Source: Odontesthes bonariensis
Lineage: Eukaryota > Chordata > Actinopteri > Atheriniformes > Atherinopsidae
NCBI RefSeq assembly: GCF_027942865.1
Contig: NC_134509.1
Location: 28,652,197-28,716,196, forward strand
Direction of reading: 5' to 3'
Length of the DNA stretch: 64,000 bases
The notes under the pieces were generated by a model. That model was not told the DNA's origin, did no database searches, and was given only the letters and a program-made list of their open reading frames with translations. This document shows positions 25,544 to 40,312 of the stretch, piece by piece. How positions within the stretch are numbered: position 1 is the first letter of the stretch; each line of letters begins with the position of its first letter. The translations under genes were made by a program, and so were the position numbers.

Positions 25544-28500
25544 TCATTGCCATCAACAAGCAGACGTCTGCTAGTTAGCATACATGAAATGACTACACTT
25601 CTCTGTAAACAGTTTATTCAACTTTTTCTGTACCAACATTTGGACTCCGTTCCCCTTCATTTTTAACAAACTTTCAGAGCATAACACAGCTTGACTTGAT
25701 CATAAACCTATACCAGCCCTATACGTTGCATAAAGTTTGATTAAGAATCCTCTCAACAGTTTGAGCTAATGGCTGTAATTTCATTCAAGTCATAAATGTT
25801 GACTGTATTGAAGGAATGTTGTATTAGACTTGTTTTTTTTTTTTAAGAAGGCATGCTTGATAAACTAATTGGTTAAACTAGCGTTTGTTTTTTGTTGCTG
25901 TTGCTTCTCATTGGTAGTTATACAGTACGGCCAACTTATTTTTGTCCTAGGACATAAATTTCTTCTTTTTCTGTGCTTTTGGACACAAAATAACTAAATA
26001 AAGCATGGGTGTTCAAGCTTTTTATAAGGTGGGTCAGATTTAATAATAGGACATTCCCTGAAAGCCAATAGTGTTGCTTGATATTGAGCTTAACTGTAAC
26101 AGTTACATAAAAAATAAAAAAAAGGACTGTCTCATGGCCGCTTGTAAATAATACATTTCGGGATCTTAACCAAGACTGAAATCGACTTTGGACATGTCTG
26201 GCATAGCAGAGAGTAGTCTTCAGGTATTTTATGAAACTGTAATGAAAGAAATTATTATCAAATGGTCAAGAGTTCCTGGATGCAGAAAAAGGCCAAACAT
26301 GTGCACACAAGAGAAGGTACCATATTAGCTTGCTCTGACGATAGATTTAAAAGTCTGGTCAATTCTACTTCAGAAAGCTAATAACATTTCAATTCATTAA
26401 TGTACAACTTTAATTTTTTTTATTCATTTACCAAAGTTTAATGTTTTGTTAGGTATTTGGAAGTGGAGCCAAACACGGGACAAAACAGGCAGGAGGTATT
26501 TTGTCCCGTGAAAAAGAAACCCATAAACTTACCAAAACCAAAAGCTGCTATTAAAGCAGAGAATGCAGGCGTGGAAAACTAAACACGACACTGACAAGAC
26601 ACAACGAGAGCTGACACAAACGATTCACCAGGAGTCTGATACGGGAGTATTTGACGGTACCAGGAAGAATGATTGCTCAAGTGGCTGCAGGTGAGTTAGG
26701 GATGAACACAACAGGTGGTGAAACCTAAGACTGGAAAATGAGGACAATAAGAGAATAAAACAGACAAAAGGATTACAAAACAGCGTCTCAAAATAAATTG
26801 TAAATGGAGTTAAGTGTCATTTTATAGCGTTGGCTTTTAAAAAAGTAATATAGATTACATAAAGAGATCTAATGGGATGAGAGGCATAGATATCTGACTG
26901 GTGTTTGAGACCACCCTTGGCACTACTGTTTTTCCACTTCCTTTATTTTTTTTTTTGAAAAAAAAACTTTATTTAGTCTTCTAGTCTTTATTTTGACTTC
27001 CTTCATTCTAATTTTGCACTTCTTTGTTTTGCATCGAGAGGACATGATTACACTTAGACATGTAAAGTACTTTGTTAAGATTAGGTAGTAAAGACACTTG
27101 GTTAAGGTGTGGAAAACACCACTGGAGAAAATGTTGTCTTTGTCTTCAATGTTGCCATGGTGATGCATCCTGTGGCTGTCTTGTTACTGGCTCAGGAAAC
27201 CCTCCACATTCACAAGTGATGGTTTGGGGGGTACCCTCTACATTTAAAAGTGACACAACAGACTCTTTACCAATTGTCAGTGCATAAAGAGTTTTCAGTA
27301 GAATTTAGAGAAAGGTTTTCAAAGAACAGTAAAGTCCAAGTTGCAAAAAACTGTAATCATTTGATAAATTAATTGAATTTGAATTATCCTAAATTGAAAC
27401 TCACATTGCATTCAAAACACAGTTATCAGTATTAGTTATGATTGTTGGGGCAGCAGAGAAAAAGCGTGAGTGTGTGAGTGAAAGAGAGCAGCAGAGCAGC
27501 ATGTTATCAGAGAACCAGGAAAGGGTTTGTTGGCTTGTCAGTACACACAGCCAATGGCCTGTTGCCTGTAACTGAGCCCCTACCGTGTCTCTCAGTGTCT
27601 TCCTCTTAATTACCCATCATTCCTCTCGCGGCAAGGCCCCTCACAAATTACAGCACATTGTCTCCCGCCGATCGGCCTGTCATCACGCGGCTCCATGTTT
27701 CAGAACGAGGCTCATTGTGCATGGAGAGGAGAGCTGGGGGTCCGGGGAGGGACTCTCTGTCACACACATACACACACAGAAGACACCCGTGTGTCCGCAT
27801 TCACACACATGCACACGGAGGCCAGGCCCATTAGCTCTGGTGCCAGCTGACTCTGTGACCCAGACGCTTTTCTGCCATGTCAGCGGGGCCAAATGACAGT
27901 GCTATGGTGGTAATACCCCCACACACTCACACACATTAATACACAATAACAGAGCAGAGTGTTGCTGTGGAGAATTAGACATCTTTTCTGTTGATCAGCT
28001 GAGTGATTGTGCATCCCCTGGAGATGAGCAGAGAAGAAGTGACCCCCTGTTTGTACAATCAGTCTGAGAAGGCAGCAACAACAAAAGGTTCTGTGTTTGC
28101 TGCAGGAGTCTCCTCAACAAGTGAATAACACTCATAGATTTTAGCTTGCAGCTGAAATTCACATTATTGAGTGATCTCATTTCATGTTATTGACTGTTAG
28201 TGCATTAAGGATGTGGCTGATAATGTTCTCTGGTCTTTTTATTGTCAGTAATTAAAGTGTGTTGTTGTCTTTCTGGACATGCAAATTGTTAAAAGACAGG
28301 TGAGATATTTAAAACTAAATAAGTTAAAGGTTTTTTTTGCAAACATCACACAGGCAGAAATAAAATAGTGAATGTTTCAAAGTAATTTCAGTAGCAGATT
28401 GATACACATTTGAATAGAATAAACTTAATAATGTGTGTTAATTGTAATGAAGGAACATGTCAGTCATCAGTATAACATTTGATGTTTTTAATGTATATAT

Positions 28501-28584
28501 AAAATAGTCATTGAGTGAGACACTGGACCCCATGTTGCCTCCAAATGCATCCATCGGTATATGAATGTGTGTCCATCCACTCAT
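25544..28584. other. noncoding region without a recognised gene
   Basis: No exon or domain seen. 26460-26780 has the CACA/AAAC-rich composition of old fish repeats but could not be assigned. 27480-27900 is GC-richer with short CA/CACACA runs. The frames spanning it have no family match. Confidence 0.55.
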
Positions 28585-28850
28585 CCATATGTAGAAGCAG
28601 GGAGGCAAACCTGCGACACTCCTCAGCTCCTCCTGGGTTAATCCCAAGGAGTTCCCAGGCCAGAAGAGATATACAATCCTTCCAGCGAGTTCTGGGTCTG
28701 CCTCAAACTACGTAGCCTGTAATACTGTATAGACTAAGAAGTGCTGTATGAATGTGTGTGAGAATGGGTGAATGTGGCTTGTAGTGCCGAAGTGTTTTGA
28801 GTGGTCAACTAGACGAGAAAAGTGCTATATAAGTACAGTACATTCATCAT
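28585..28850 (+). mobile_element. non-LTR retrotransposon remnants
   Basis: 28600-28695 (with ATCCCAAGGAGTTCCCAGGC and CCTTCCAGCGAGTTCTGGG) resembles a block common in degraded teleost LINEs. 28735-28850 (GAATGGGTGAATGTG, then TTTTGAGTGGTC and AAAAGTGCTATATAAGTACA) resembles the 3' tail widely shared by fish LINE/SINE copies. The two pieces are probably 5'-truncated fragments. Family assignment is from memory of motifs only. Confidence 0.55.
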
Positions 28851-31800
28851 TTTTAAGTGCCTTTTTTAGAGAGTCTGTTGATACTGGAGCTCTGTGGCTG
28901 TATTACATTGAGCAAATATAAAATTGAACAATTTTATAATACAGTTATCACCATCTAAGTCATACCCACTTAAAGGTTTATACTAATATATATATAAATA
29001 CATGTGACAAATTCCAAGGCCAACAATTTACCCTTGAGCAGCACTTGGTGTTTTCGGGAAGGAACAGCTCCCTTTTAACTGGAAAAAACCCTACAACAGA
29101 ACCAGATGTAGTGAGGGCGGCCATCTGCCTCTATCTGTTGAAGTGAGAGGACAGAAAAACAAGACAATTAAAAATAGATGATATCACTTATTTGTCCTCT
29201 ATTGTGACTCACTGTAACTCTGTTGAAAGTGTAGGAACATACCTCATGGTGAAACAGAGCATCAGAGCACCATTCATCACGTCCTATTGGACATTAAGCC
29301 AACCCTTGATTCAAAAACAACTTCTCATATGCACAAAGCACCATAAATATGGGAAGTGTTATATTCTAGCCAATTAAATGTATAGCTTCAATTTCAATTA
29401 TCGAAGTTTTATCTTAGTTTTTCACTTTTAATGGTATACTTCTTTTCAGATTTAGAATACGTTTTGAGAGAAGATGACATTTCAGTTGCGCCCCCCACCT
29501 GCTCACCTCAACGGGTTCACACAACATCACTCTTGAATGTCTTTCTTCTCCATTCAGACCCGCTGCGGCTCTGTTTACCTTGCAGGAGGAACTTTAACTG
29601 CTCCGAGTGTATGTCTGCCAAGTTGTTGCATCAGCCGGACATTAAAAACCTATTGAAAAACAAACACATAGTAAACTTTAATTGTAGGCATTTGCCTTGG
29701 GTATGAGGGTGAGCAACTTTACTGGTTCTGTCTCTCATTAAAATGAAGGGAAAACACTAATTAATAATGACTAGCATATGCTGGGTGAAGTGTGGAATTC
29801 TTTTACTGTGGCATTAGGTGCAAATTAGATTAAAAGTGCAGTAATGGCTGTTCAGGCCCTCCGTCCAGCATGTTCACTTTAAAGAGCACCTCTGACATTG
29901 TGTTTTCCTTCTCAATATCCATTCATACCACATTCAAAATTACATTTATACAGAAGGATTAATGTTTCCAGGAGAATATCGAGCTGAAAGACTTTATAAA
30001 CTCTTGAGCTGTGTTATTTGACTTTTTTTCCCTGCAGTGCTGCTAATATGACTAAAAAAGACCATGTGCACGAAGAATTTAGCACCCCACAGCTCCCAAA
30101 CAAATGCCTCTTAATTATAAGCAATTGGCCCTCCTTCCTCACCGACCGCTGACTGCAACACATGAAAGCTCTTGTAATTGTAAGAGTTGCTGCATTTATG
30201 TGGATGGTTGGGGGGGTGTAAAAAATAAAAATGGAAGGCTCTCATTGAATACAATGACTTCCTTCCCCTCTATGTATCGTCTATGCTGGAGAGGACAGGA
30301 AAAAAAACTCCATTTGGCACTGATTAGGGAAGACGCAAATAGGAAGGAGGGAGCTTGGGGACCACAGGGGTTACACACATGTATCTGAAGCCACGACACT
30401 CTAGGTCCCCTTTAATTTAGATGTCTAAGAATTTGCTGTATGTGCTGCCTCATGCCAGGAAGTCTCAGCCTCAGTGTAAATAAATGGTACAAGGCACTGT
30501 GCAGTCATCCCCATTTGTAAGTCATTAAAATATTTTCTCTGTGACATATTAATTAGAGAGTTCTGTTCGTTCATCTTCTCGCCTGTGCATGAAGAGTGCA
30601 TGGTTGATAACAAATGTTTGTGTATTGCTTCAGTTATGCAGTTCTGAATGGAGACAAGACAGCCATTTATCAATTCCAACCATCTGTGACACATCGGCTT
30701 GCTATAAAAAAAGGCACAGATGTCTTGAGAAGAAGCCTACCAATAAAAGACTTGCTGTGCTGAAACAGGATTTTAGAAAGTCTCCTGAAAACATTGATCG
30801 TATATAATAAACAAGTTTGAATAGTTTTGGTTGTTAGATATTTTTTTTAAAAGGTTTTTTTAACAGTTTTGCAATACTTCCTGTAAATGACCACAACCTG
30901 ATGGTCTCAATAGTGCTGAGAAAACAGGAAACAAATTTACACATGGAATCTTTTATCTTCATATTGGTTTTATTTATTCAAGTAGGCAAATATCAAAGTG
31001 ACAATGGATTTTTTTTGTGGAATATGCAGATGTTGGACCCTCACAAAGTTATCGCAACAAGCGTGTTAGTAAAAAAATATTTATGTACAGACATGAAGGA
31101 ACATTATCATTTAAGTTTTTGGCTGGACTGCTTTAACTGTGCAGCCTTGAAAACATAAGTGTTGCCGTGCCGACTGGATGATGAAGTTATACAACGGGTC
31201 ACCCAGATGAATGCTGGAGTCTCCTCGTTAGCTGTTAGCCTTTCAAAATGTTTTGCACAACATCAGTGGGTCCGCTCCTTCTCCCCGTGCTGGCTCATGA
31301 TGAGCTAGATAGATAATGATAATAAGCACCATGGGAGAAGTTTATCTTTCTAAATGGAGGAAAAAGCATTTGCTGCCCAAGGAGGCGTCCCTTTAAAACA
31401 ACCATGATCCATCAGCGCGATCAAGGTTTATTGCGTCATTTATTGTTCACAAGATAAATGTGCCACAAAGTGAAGAATGACCAGCAATCATTTGGTGGTT
31501 AATGTGCACAATGCATATTCAGCAGAGTCAGTTACGTCATCCTTTAATTTACAACCCTGTTGTGTTTCTATGAGCCACATGACGGAGGTGGATGTATATG
31601 CTGCTTGTGCTGTCGGATCTGCGCGGAGCATCTGGCATATAAGCCAGCTGATACACTGTCTAAATGGTGTGTAAATCCTGCCTTGTAAAACTGTGCAGCT
31701 GGTATGCATGTAAGGAATCATATTCACCAAAATGATGTCAAATGTTTGCTTATTATTAGATAATTGTTGTTATGACACTAAAGTGTAGTTTGAGGATATG

Positions 31801-34800
31801 TTGAGAGACACTTTGATTCAGGAGCAAGGCCTGTCAGTTGTGGAGGAAGATAGGACTAAGTAAAGAAATAAGGAGAAACTTCACTAAGTAGGGGAAATTG
31901 TGGATTTTCCAGTGTAGCCTAAAAACCTATATGAATTATCTATCTTTTCTATTCAGTTTCAGCATAATGAAAAGGCTGAAATGAAACATTGACAAGGTCT
32001 AACTGTACAGAGAGATATTTATCGACGGCTCCAGATGTCCCTGAAGGCTGATTACTTGCATGGTGTTTTTTTTTATCATTGCTGTGTGGAGGATTATCCA
32101 CTTCCTTGATTATATTTAGACCTATCCTTGTCTGGGGTATGTTGTGTATGCACACATTAATATATTTCATATGAATTGAGCTGAATTTAGACCATTTTTC
32201 TGTCATTCTGTTTCCTCATTCAGTGCGCTCTGAGACTTGGGGACTGCAGAAATGTCCTGGCACATGTGGAGAAAGCAAGAGGGAAGTACTGAAAGAACAG
32301 GGTAAAAAGAACGTCTACATCAATACCATGTACTGTACTTAAAATTACTTTACATCTTTATAAATTGGAGATTTTAAATTTTACATGAAGCACCGTATTT
32401 TACTAGTTATATTTTGTCAGTTAAATCAGTGATGCTCCATCAAGAGTGCTGATTTGAGCTCAGCTGTTTATCTTTTTAAATTGTAAACAAGTATTGGTAA
32501 GAGTGTGAGCAATGCTCCTCCGGCACAACTAAGATCCAACAAAACTGAACCAAACAAATGCCTCCTCTGTTAGTGAGTATCTACAGACAATGATGCTGTA
32601 AATATCCAGCGGCTCACGTGATAGACACTAACTATCTGTGTGACAAATGACCTATTCGTTTGCACTATGATCATACGAAATCAAGCCGTATACGAGGTTT
32701 CCAAGTGGTCTTGTTGTCACTCAATGAATGTCAGGTAAGTTTATTCACTTTTAAGCTCTGTTTTGTTTGTTTTTCACTTGAGAAGCAATTATTTAACTAC
32801 TCAGCTGCTTTTTAGAGCTTTTTCTTGAAAACAGCTGCCTGAGGGCTAAATCCAAACATTAGTCAGTCACAATGTGCTGAAAGAGGGACTGCAGAGCTCT
32901 GTTCATCACTAAGAGGCACTTTTTATATAAGTATATTCATTTGTCCTGTTGTTCATATCAAAATACTAATCAGCACTGTTTAAAACACTTTACCAGAATC
33001 AGCTTTTTAAAATATATTTACCTTATTTTTGCAGCTAAGACAAATGTGGGACATCAGAGGTTAACAAACCAGACAGAAGAGCATAAGCAAATGTATTTCT
33101 GCTTAAAATGATTTAAACTGAATTTGTGGATCCCTTCTTGTCATAGACAACAAAGAGTTAATTTTCTACAAGCGAATATCTTCTCTGCCCTTGTGAACAA
33201 TATCTTTGTATCTCTTGGCCGGCTTGAAGAATTATAGCTCTAATAACTTTCATTTGAGGCCCCTGAAGCATCAGTAAAATGTTTACTACAAGAACGCAGA
33301 GCGATTCTTTGGTGAAGCCGTGCGTTCGTTACAGCCTTTGACTCAATTCAGTGTGTATAAATATATCCATTTCATTATAGGAGGCCAGTCAAATATTTGT
33401 TTCAGCGGTTTTCCCCCCATATAATGTAAATTGTTGCAAGCTGTTGCACTTGGAAAATGTTTTCTCATAATGCTTTTCTGCCTTCACATAAATCACAGCT
33501 AAATGTTGCATTCAAATGACTACAGACAGGCAATTTATTCTTGGCTTCCCTCATCCTCCTCCAGAGAAGCTTGTGGCATGCGGGTCGCTTCGGTTTTTAA
33601 TAGCGACTGTCATTATTTGTTGACAGTTGTTCATCATCATCTCCAAATTTATTGTGTTTCCCTGAAAGTATTTCTTTGTTTTCTATGCAGTTATGACCAA
33701 TGTCACATGAAATGAGGGGTGAAAACATGTCAAGAATTAAGCCACTGAGAGGCAAAGGAGCACATGACGTGACATCTTGTGTTTTAAAGTGAGGTTGGAA
33801 GGATCTCCTAATAAATTCGTACAGCTGGGACACCTGCTCAATAGATAAGCTCATATATATCAATAACATTTTTACAACAGTTTGTCAACTCACATTTGGC
33901 TTCCATGCTGGAACAAGAGCCAGAACAGATAGTGACAATTTCATTCCCTTTTGTAAAGGCTAATACCTGATACATTGTGAACAGGCAGCCAGATGATCAT
34001 CTGAATGACGGGGAGGATGATTCTCCTCTTAGTTGCATGATAACAGACAAGCAGGATCGTGTTGTTCAGTGTGAATGAGCTCCACTGACTCTCACTGGGG
34101 TTTTCTGAAAGTCCACCCACTGTATGAGTCGCCCCACTCAGGGTTTACGGGAAATCTGTCAGCAGTGGCAATCAAAATGAATACTGCATTTATCTCTGTG
34201 TGGAGCAGAAGTGGAGTCAGTGATGACATGATGGTGACTTATACTTCCTGCCTTTAAAACTGGGTTTAGGAGTGCAGTTTACCCACCTGGTGCTCAAGCC
34301 TGAAACAATCTGCAAAGCTTGTGTCACAAAAGCAAAAGCACGCAAAGGCTTTGTAAAGTTCTCCCAAAATGTTTTGATCTCATTAACATAGATCTGCAGT
34401 CTGCAGGAGGGCTTTATAAACATGTATAAATGATGTGACAGTGTGAAAAGATGTTGACTAATTTAACACATTTATACCACACCTGAAAATTTTTATTTCT
34501 GTGTCAGAATTCTAAAATGCATGCGACTGTGTTAGTCCAGTCACAATCATTCGGAATCTAATCTCGCAAACCCAAACTGAAGCCCTTTTTACACGAGTCA
34601 AAAAAATAACATCTAGCTCTTATGTGCAATGGAAAAGTGGCTTTCAGACCCAATGACGTCCAATGACTCGTCTCCAGCACGACTCAGCTTCTGTGGGAAC
34701 ACAAGACTAATTTTCACTGAGGATGCAGTGAATAAGGAGCACAGCTGCCTTTTACTTTACAGAAACACACGTTGACTGACTATAACATCGCACACAGTGG

Positions 34801-37800
34801 CTCTGAAATTAGCAGCAATAATCTGATTGCTTTTGTTTTAACCTGTAGTCTAGAGAGCTGGAAGATTATTCTCTGCCCCCCTCTGCGGTGCTGCTGGCCG
34901 CAGTTTAATCAAAAGTAGTAAATTAGCTTCATAGCTTATATTTTTCAGTTTTTCTTTTGTTAGATGGCTGAATGTGTTAAATATTGTGACTGCAAATCAG
35001 CCCACTAAGACTACATGTCAGCCTGCGGTCACTTAGAGCCGTTTCGGGCTTTCACTCAGTTCACATAAAATTCATCTTACAAAATAATCATTCAGGTAAC
35101 TCAAACAGCATCTGTGCAGTGAATTCATCTATACTTACATGTAGGGTGATCTCCTGCAGAGAAAGTTAGAAGCGGCTGAATGTCTTGGGAGTTTTCTCAC
35201 ACAGTTCAGTCAGTACACTCGATTCCACTCCTTGGACAGACAACGGTCCAATTCAATGGCCCGACCCAACCATAACCGTAGCTTCACTTACCTGAGCATG
35301 TGACCTTACTGAATGTATTAATGCTTGAATTAAACACGTCATTATTCAAGATTCCACTATGTGATCACATGTCATGAAGAAAAGTTATCTGTGATGATAG
35401 TGTCAGTTAGAGAGAAGATGAGCTTATTGCCACTGAAAAATTCAAGCTCTATTAAACGACAACAACATCAACAGAAAAGCACCTGTTTGCTGAGACTGCA
35501 CCACATCCAGACGACCAACAGTACACTCAACTTTTTCATTGCTGAGCTCATCTCTTTTTTTCCCCCAAACGTTGTCTTTAAAGTTACCTTTTGTCTATTT
35601 TTTGTTACTTTCATCAGTCATTTAGAATGAATGGATGAATGAATGACAAAAACAAATATGAATATCAGGAACATAACAGGAATGTCAGGTATGAACAAGT
35701 GTATAATCACACACAGAAACTCTAACTTATTTTCTCCCCACAAATTCTTAAAATACTTAACATTTCTTAGTTTTACTACAGAGTCAAGATATTACTTGGT
35801 GATGGTTCCAGGAATCACCAATGAAATATGTTCAAAGATTAAAATTTGGTTTTGAGGCTTGGGTTGGGACTCTCTTTACGGGAAGGCTAAATGCTGGTCT
35901 GGGTCCCTGAAGGATCAGAAGCTTGTTGGGGGTTGAGAGATGTGTGAGATCCCAGAATTTGTTGCCTGGCCCCTGGTTGCTGGTCTGGATCTGGCAAATG
36001 TATCCTGTTCAAAACTGCTGTTGGATAGAAAATTATGGAGAAAAAGCCTTGGAAATTAGTTGATGGGGAAACTTACAGTGAGACGCAATTCTGATCGACC
36101 ATACATGGTTTGGCTTACATGGGTTCAAACTGAGTTTAGAATTGGTTAAATGCGTTCAGAACAGTTTGTTATTGTCATTTAACACAGGAAGTGGGAGACT
36201 AGAAATGCTAATAATTTGCTTTTTGGCAAACTGTATAGGAAAAAATAACTTACTTTTGCTGCAATCACATGTCATATTTCAGAGTTCTTGGACTCATGAG
36301 CAAACACTGTCCTGCATCTTAATTAACATTTGTCATTCTCTTATTCATTGCTCCCCTCCTGGTAAAAAAATAAATCTATGAGTGTCAAAGTGAGACTTTA
36401 AACAAAAAAAACACTTTACGTTTCCTTTTTTGTCTCATCAGGCAGAGAATGAGGAAGTCAACACACAGAGTCCTGGTGCTGTGATGTGCAATGAGTAATT
36501 CAATATGAACATTGTGTTCCTTTAATTAAATGACGGAATCCCAAATATGCTTTGTGTGTCAACACTGACACCAGCAGAGAGAGATGAAGACACCCAGAGG
36601 GAGCGAAAGGCAGGTCAGCACGAAGATCCTCAAAGACTGCCCGGGACGGACAAAGAAAGAGATCAGAAAACAATAAGCAACACACACACAAATATTTTTC
36701 AAGTGGACGCTTTATCACAGCTAACATCACAAATACAGAAAAAAAACAAGGCTCTATAAGTCTGCAGAAATTGAACACATGAATTGATTTAGCTGATATG
36801 AAATATTTGATTCATTGGTAAATCTGTAACATTAATGCAAGTTATAAACTGTAAAAATACAGTTTGGTCAGAGATTTATTTATGAGACACTAAGGGACTC
36901 ATAAAATTAAAAAAGAGCAATCAAACTAGTCCATAGTTGGAGTTATTTCCTCTGATGCAACACACTAACAATCCTGCAAGTCTCACTTGTTTAAAACAAT
37001 AACAGTTTTTACAATTTCCACACGTTAGGGACCATAAGCCGAAAACAAAATCAATTGTTTAATCTACTGAAGTTAGAAAAACAGCACTTAGCTGCTGTTC
37101 TGCTTCTGTGACCTGTCTGGAGTGGAGCAGCAGAGGAACAGCTTAATGTTTCTTATAAATAGGAAAGGTATTTTTTTGGGATGGGAGAATCTGAATCATA
37201 TCCTCAGTAAAGTCATACCCCTTAGATAAAATGTGACCTTCAATAACTGAGTATCCGGAGCTAAACTTGTGACAGATATAGAAAGCGATTCTCCGCTATG
37301 ATCTGATACTAATTACCAGTGTTTACCATGAACAGCAAGCTATCAAACTACATATTAATCGCCATTGAACTGCTGATGCCACTGCTTTAATATTACATGA
37401 CATGGAAACCAGATCTCCTGTCTGGATACATTAAGAAAACAAATGCGTCGGTTACCCATTTTGGTCAGTCTGACATTAATTTTGTTTTATATTTACTTTC
37501 TACCACTCAAATTGTAGTTCTGCTGCATCATGCTCTGCATTTGCCCTGCACATGTTTATTTGCTGATAAACTCATCTCATCCTACCGAGTCAGGGATTCA
37601 ACGGATCATCATTAATCACACTGTGACCTTCCTCTCAACCAGGCCCATCTAAAGCTCATTCATCCCTATTTGCCATCCAGCTCTGCGGGTCGATAATTGG
37701 CAAGGCAAAACACAGATTAAACCCAATTTGGAGGGTTTCAACTTGAAGCTGAGCAGAGACAGTCAGACCCAGGCTGAACTGGAGTTCACTGCTCTCTGAT

Positions 37801-40204
37801 CCTCTCTGCCTGTCTGGCTGCACTGGGAGGGGACCACAAAACCTAAATCAAACCAGTCTGTTCTCTGTTTGTGTTTGCATGAGAGAGTGTGTGTGCAAAG
37901 CAACATTGCGCTTCTCCCTGAAATGGCATCACTAATAGAAACCAACTCTCAGCCTTCAAACTTCATTTGTCTCATTAACCTTTTCGCTGAAAGTTTAATC
38001 GCAGGATGTCATAAAATGATTTGGTCTATGAGTAATGACAATATTTCGACTCCGTAATAGCCAGAACAAAGCAAACTACAGCTAAGCTAAGCAAAGACGG
38101 TTGTTTTTCCTCCTCACCGCATGTCTGGGCTGCAGCTTTAGGCCATGCTGGTTGGATAATTGTTTACTGGCGAGGTTTTTGTTAAACGAGGGCAACAGCA
38201 CGGCAGGATAACAGAGTAATGAGTAATTTCATGGCTATTGAGTCATTTGAAAAAGACCATCTCGAAGATCAACTTCAAACAGCAACTGTGGCTAACACGA
38301 CAGCAAGTATTCAAGGTGTAACCTACGAGATAAAATCATCCTTGTAAATTACCCTGTAAAGTTAAGAAAAGAGGTGCAGTAAGACCAAACATTTTTTAAT
38401 AATTGGAGTTTTTGAGAACCGGTGGTACAAAATATGTAGAGAAGATACATTTCTCTCTGCAGGAGCGGGACATTACCCCTAGGTGGCAGTGTACCTCATG
38501 AAACCCTCACCCCTGTAAGTCCATCATTCCAACTACAAAACCTTCTCAGTTGTGCTTTCTTTTAGTTGCTCTGCAGGGCAAAGAAACTAGATGACAGCAC
38601 CATAATGTTCTCGATAAGTTATGATCAGCTGCCCCAGCTCTACTCCATGCCCTTTAAACAGCAGCTTGATAGGATCTGTGAGGGTTGCTGAGCATGTATA
38701 GTGTTACTCTCATCAAAAGAGGCTGAACGTTGGTGAATGGAGGATGATGTGTGTACTCCCTCTGCTTAGTGGAGGCATTTCCAGCTGGCGCCAGCGCAGA
38801 GGAAACCCACTGAGACACACAACAACACACACAGACACAGGGGTCAGCTTGGATACACCCTCCTCCTCCTCCACCTTCTCTGTGCCTCTTGGCCTCCACT
38901 GCCTCCTCTTCTTCTGCACAAACCCTCACCCCCCACCTTCACTTCCCAGGGCCGGCCGTCTTTCTTCTGCTCTTCTCTCTCTTCTTCATCTCCTTCCATT
39001 TCTCTCATGTCCTTTTTTCCCCCTCCTCATTTCCCAACTTACTTTATAGGGAAACGCTTCCTTACTGAGTGTGAACAACAAAACAATTGTCAAGACACTT
39101 CGACCAAGTGTGCGAGCAACTTTTAGAAGACACACTCGTGTGATTAATAATGTGAGCTTGAAGCAGGAATATTCAATCACAGACAAAAATGTCCCCTGCA
39201 ATGAATCCTTTCTAATGCTAATGCTTAATAAAAATAGAGACCTTTGGATTTTTTTTTTATCTTATTCTTAAGTATTTTATATTTCTTGCACTTTAGGTCG
39301 TGTACACACCAGCATCAGGTATCTGTTTTTTAAGTATCCTTAATGGTATAAAAGCCCTTGCCCTCTTCAATATACTGTCTCTGCACCAATACCAATAATA
39401 GAGTATGCTGAGTAGGTTGAGTGTGCACACCATTTAAAGAGCAGGTGTCAACCAGCAAAGTTTTGTCCTTCCTCGCTGATCATCATCACTGCCAGGGTAC
39501 TTACTTTCCAATAACTTCTTAATGCTTGAATTTAATTTTTAAATTTGTGCTCATGCCAGCCCAATTGTTCACATACTTGCCTGAATACTACACCAAAACT
39601 AACTAGATGTGCAAGATCTAAACGGTGAATACAGAGACACAGAAGGAGGTTAGTATCTGCTTCTGGCAGAGAATGTGGTAATGTAGATTTCCCCTAACTC
39701 AAGCATGTTGGATACACAGTGACTTTTGCCATTAATCTCTATTACCTCCTTATTGCTTGTGTACGTGTGGATACACAGTTGATTTAAGAGGATGTGCAAA
39801 GTGCAGCGGCCCCATCAAAAAGAAGGTATTGTCTCCTCTGAAATTTTAGCAAAAAAAAAAAAGTTAAAAATGATGAAAATAAAGTTAATCTAGCTGGATT
39901 GTAGACATTATTTAAATAAAAAAAAATGTGATTGTCCTCAGATTATCAGCAGTCATTTCGTATAGCTTTTTTACTCTGGACGATTGAAGAACCCCATGTG
40001 TTAAACCTAAAAAGACAGAAACTGTTTTTCCTCCCTTGAGGAGGAACATGGATACTTAAACGTGACAGGAATTGGTGATCTGAGGAAACTAGTTGTCCTT
40101 GTATTTTGGTATTGTTGAAGAAGCAGTTTAACTGTGGGGTCAAACTCCTGTAACTGATGCCAGCAACGTCCATAGCAAGTGTCTAAACTGAGAGGTTATT
40201 CCGG
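28851..40204. other. noncoding region without a recognised gene
   Basis: About 11 kb with no supported exon on either strand. Unique motif-rich stretches (for example 29740-29900 and 33140-33400) and a pyrimidine-rich stretch at 38860-39030 are present. The open frames are all short and unrelated to any family I can name. Confidence 0.6.
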
Positions 40205-40312
40205 CGTTAAGCCGAAAAAAGTTGGTACAGAAAGTGTTGCGTCGGACAGGAGATGAACTCAGGTCTCTCATTTGACAGTCATGCCTGTTACTTCACTGTA
40301 CCCCGCCAGCGT
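40205..40312 (-). mobile_element. tRNA-derived SINE remnant
   Basis: On the minus strand, GCTGGCGGGGTACAGTG resembles a pol III box A. About 40 bases later GAGACCTGAGTTCATCTCC resembles a box B embedded in a tRNA T-arm, with a central ACTGTCA. The order and spacing fit a diverged tRNA head. A cloverleaf does not close well, so a functional tRNA is unlikely. The tRNA-unrelated body would extend toward 40200. Confidence 0.5.

Noticed and set aside
26460..26780. ACAAAACAG-rich stretch resembling old fish repeats
   Set aside because: No ends, inverted repeats or coding remnants; could not be assigned.
27585..27896. 103-codon open frame with CACACA-encoded segments
   Set aside because: Composition follows local CA-rich DNA; no family match.
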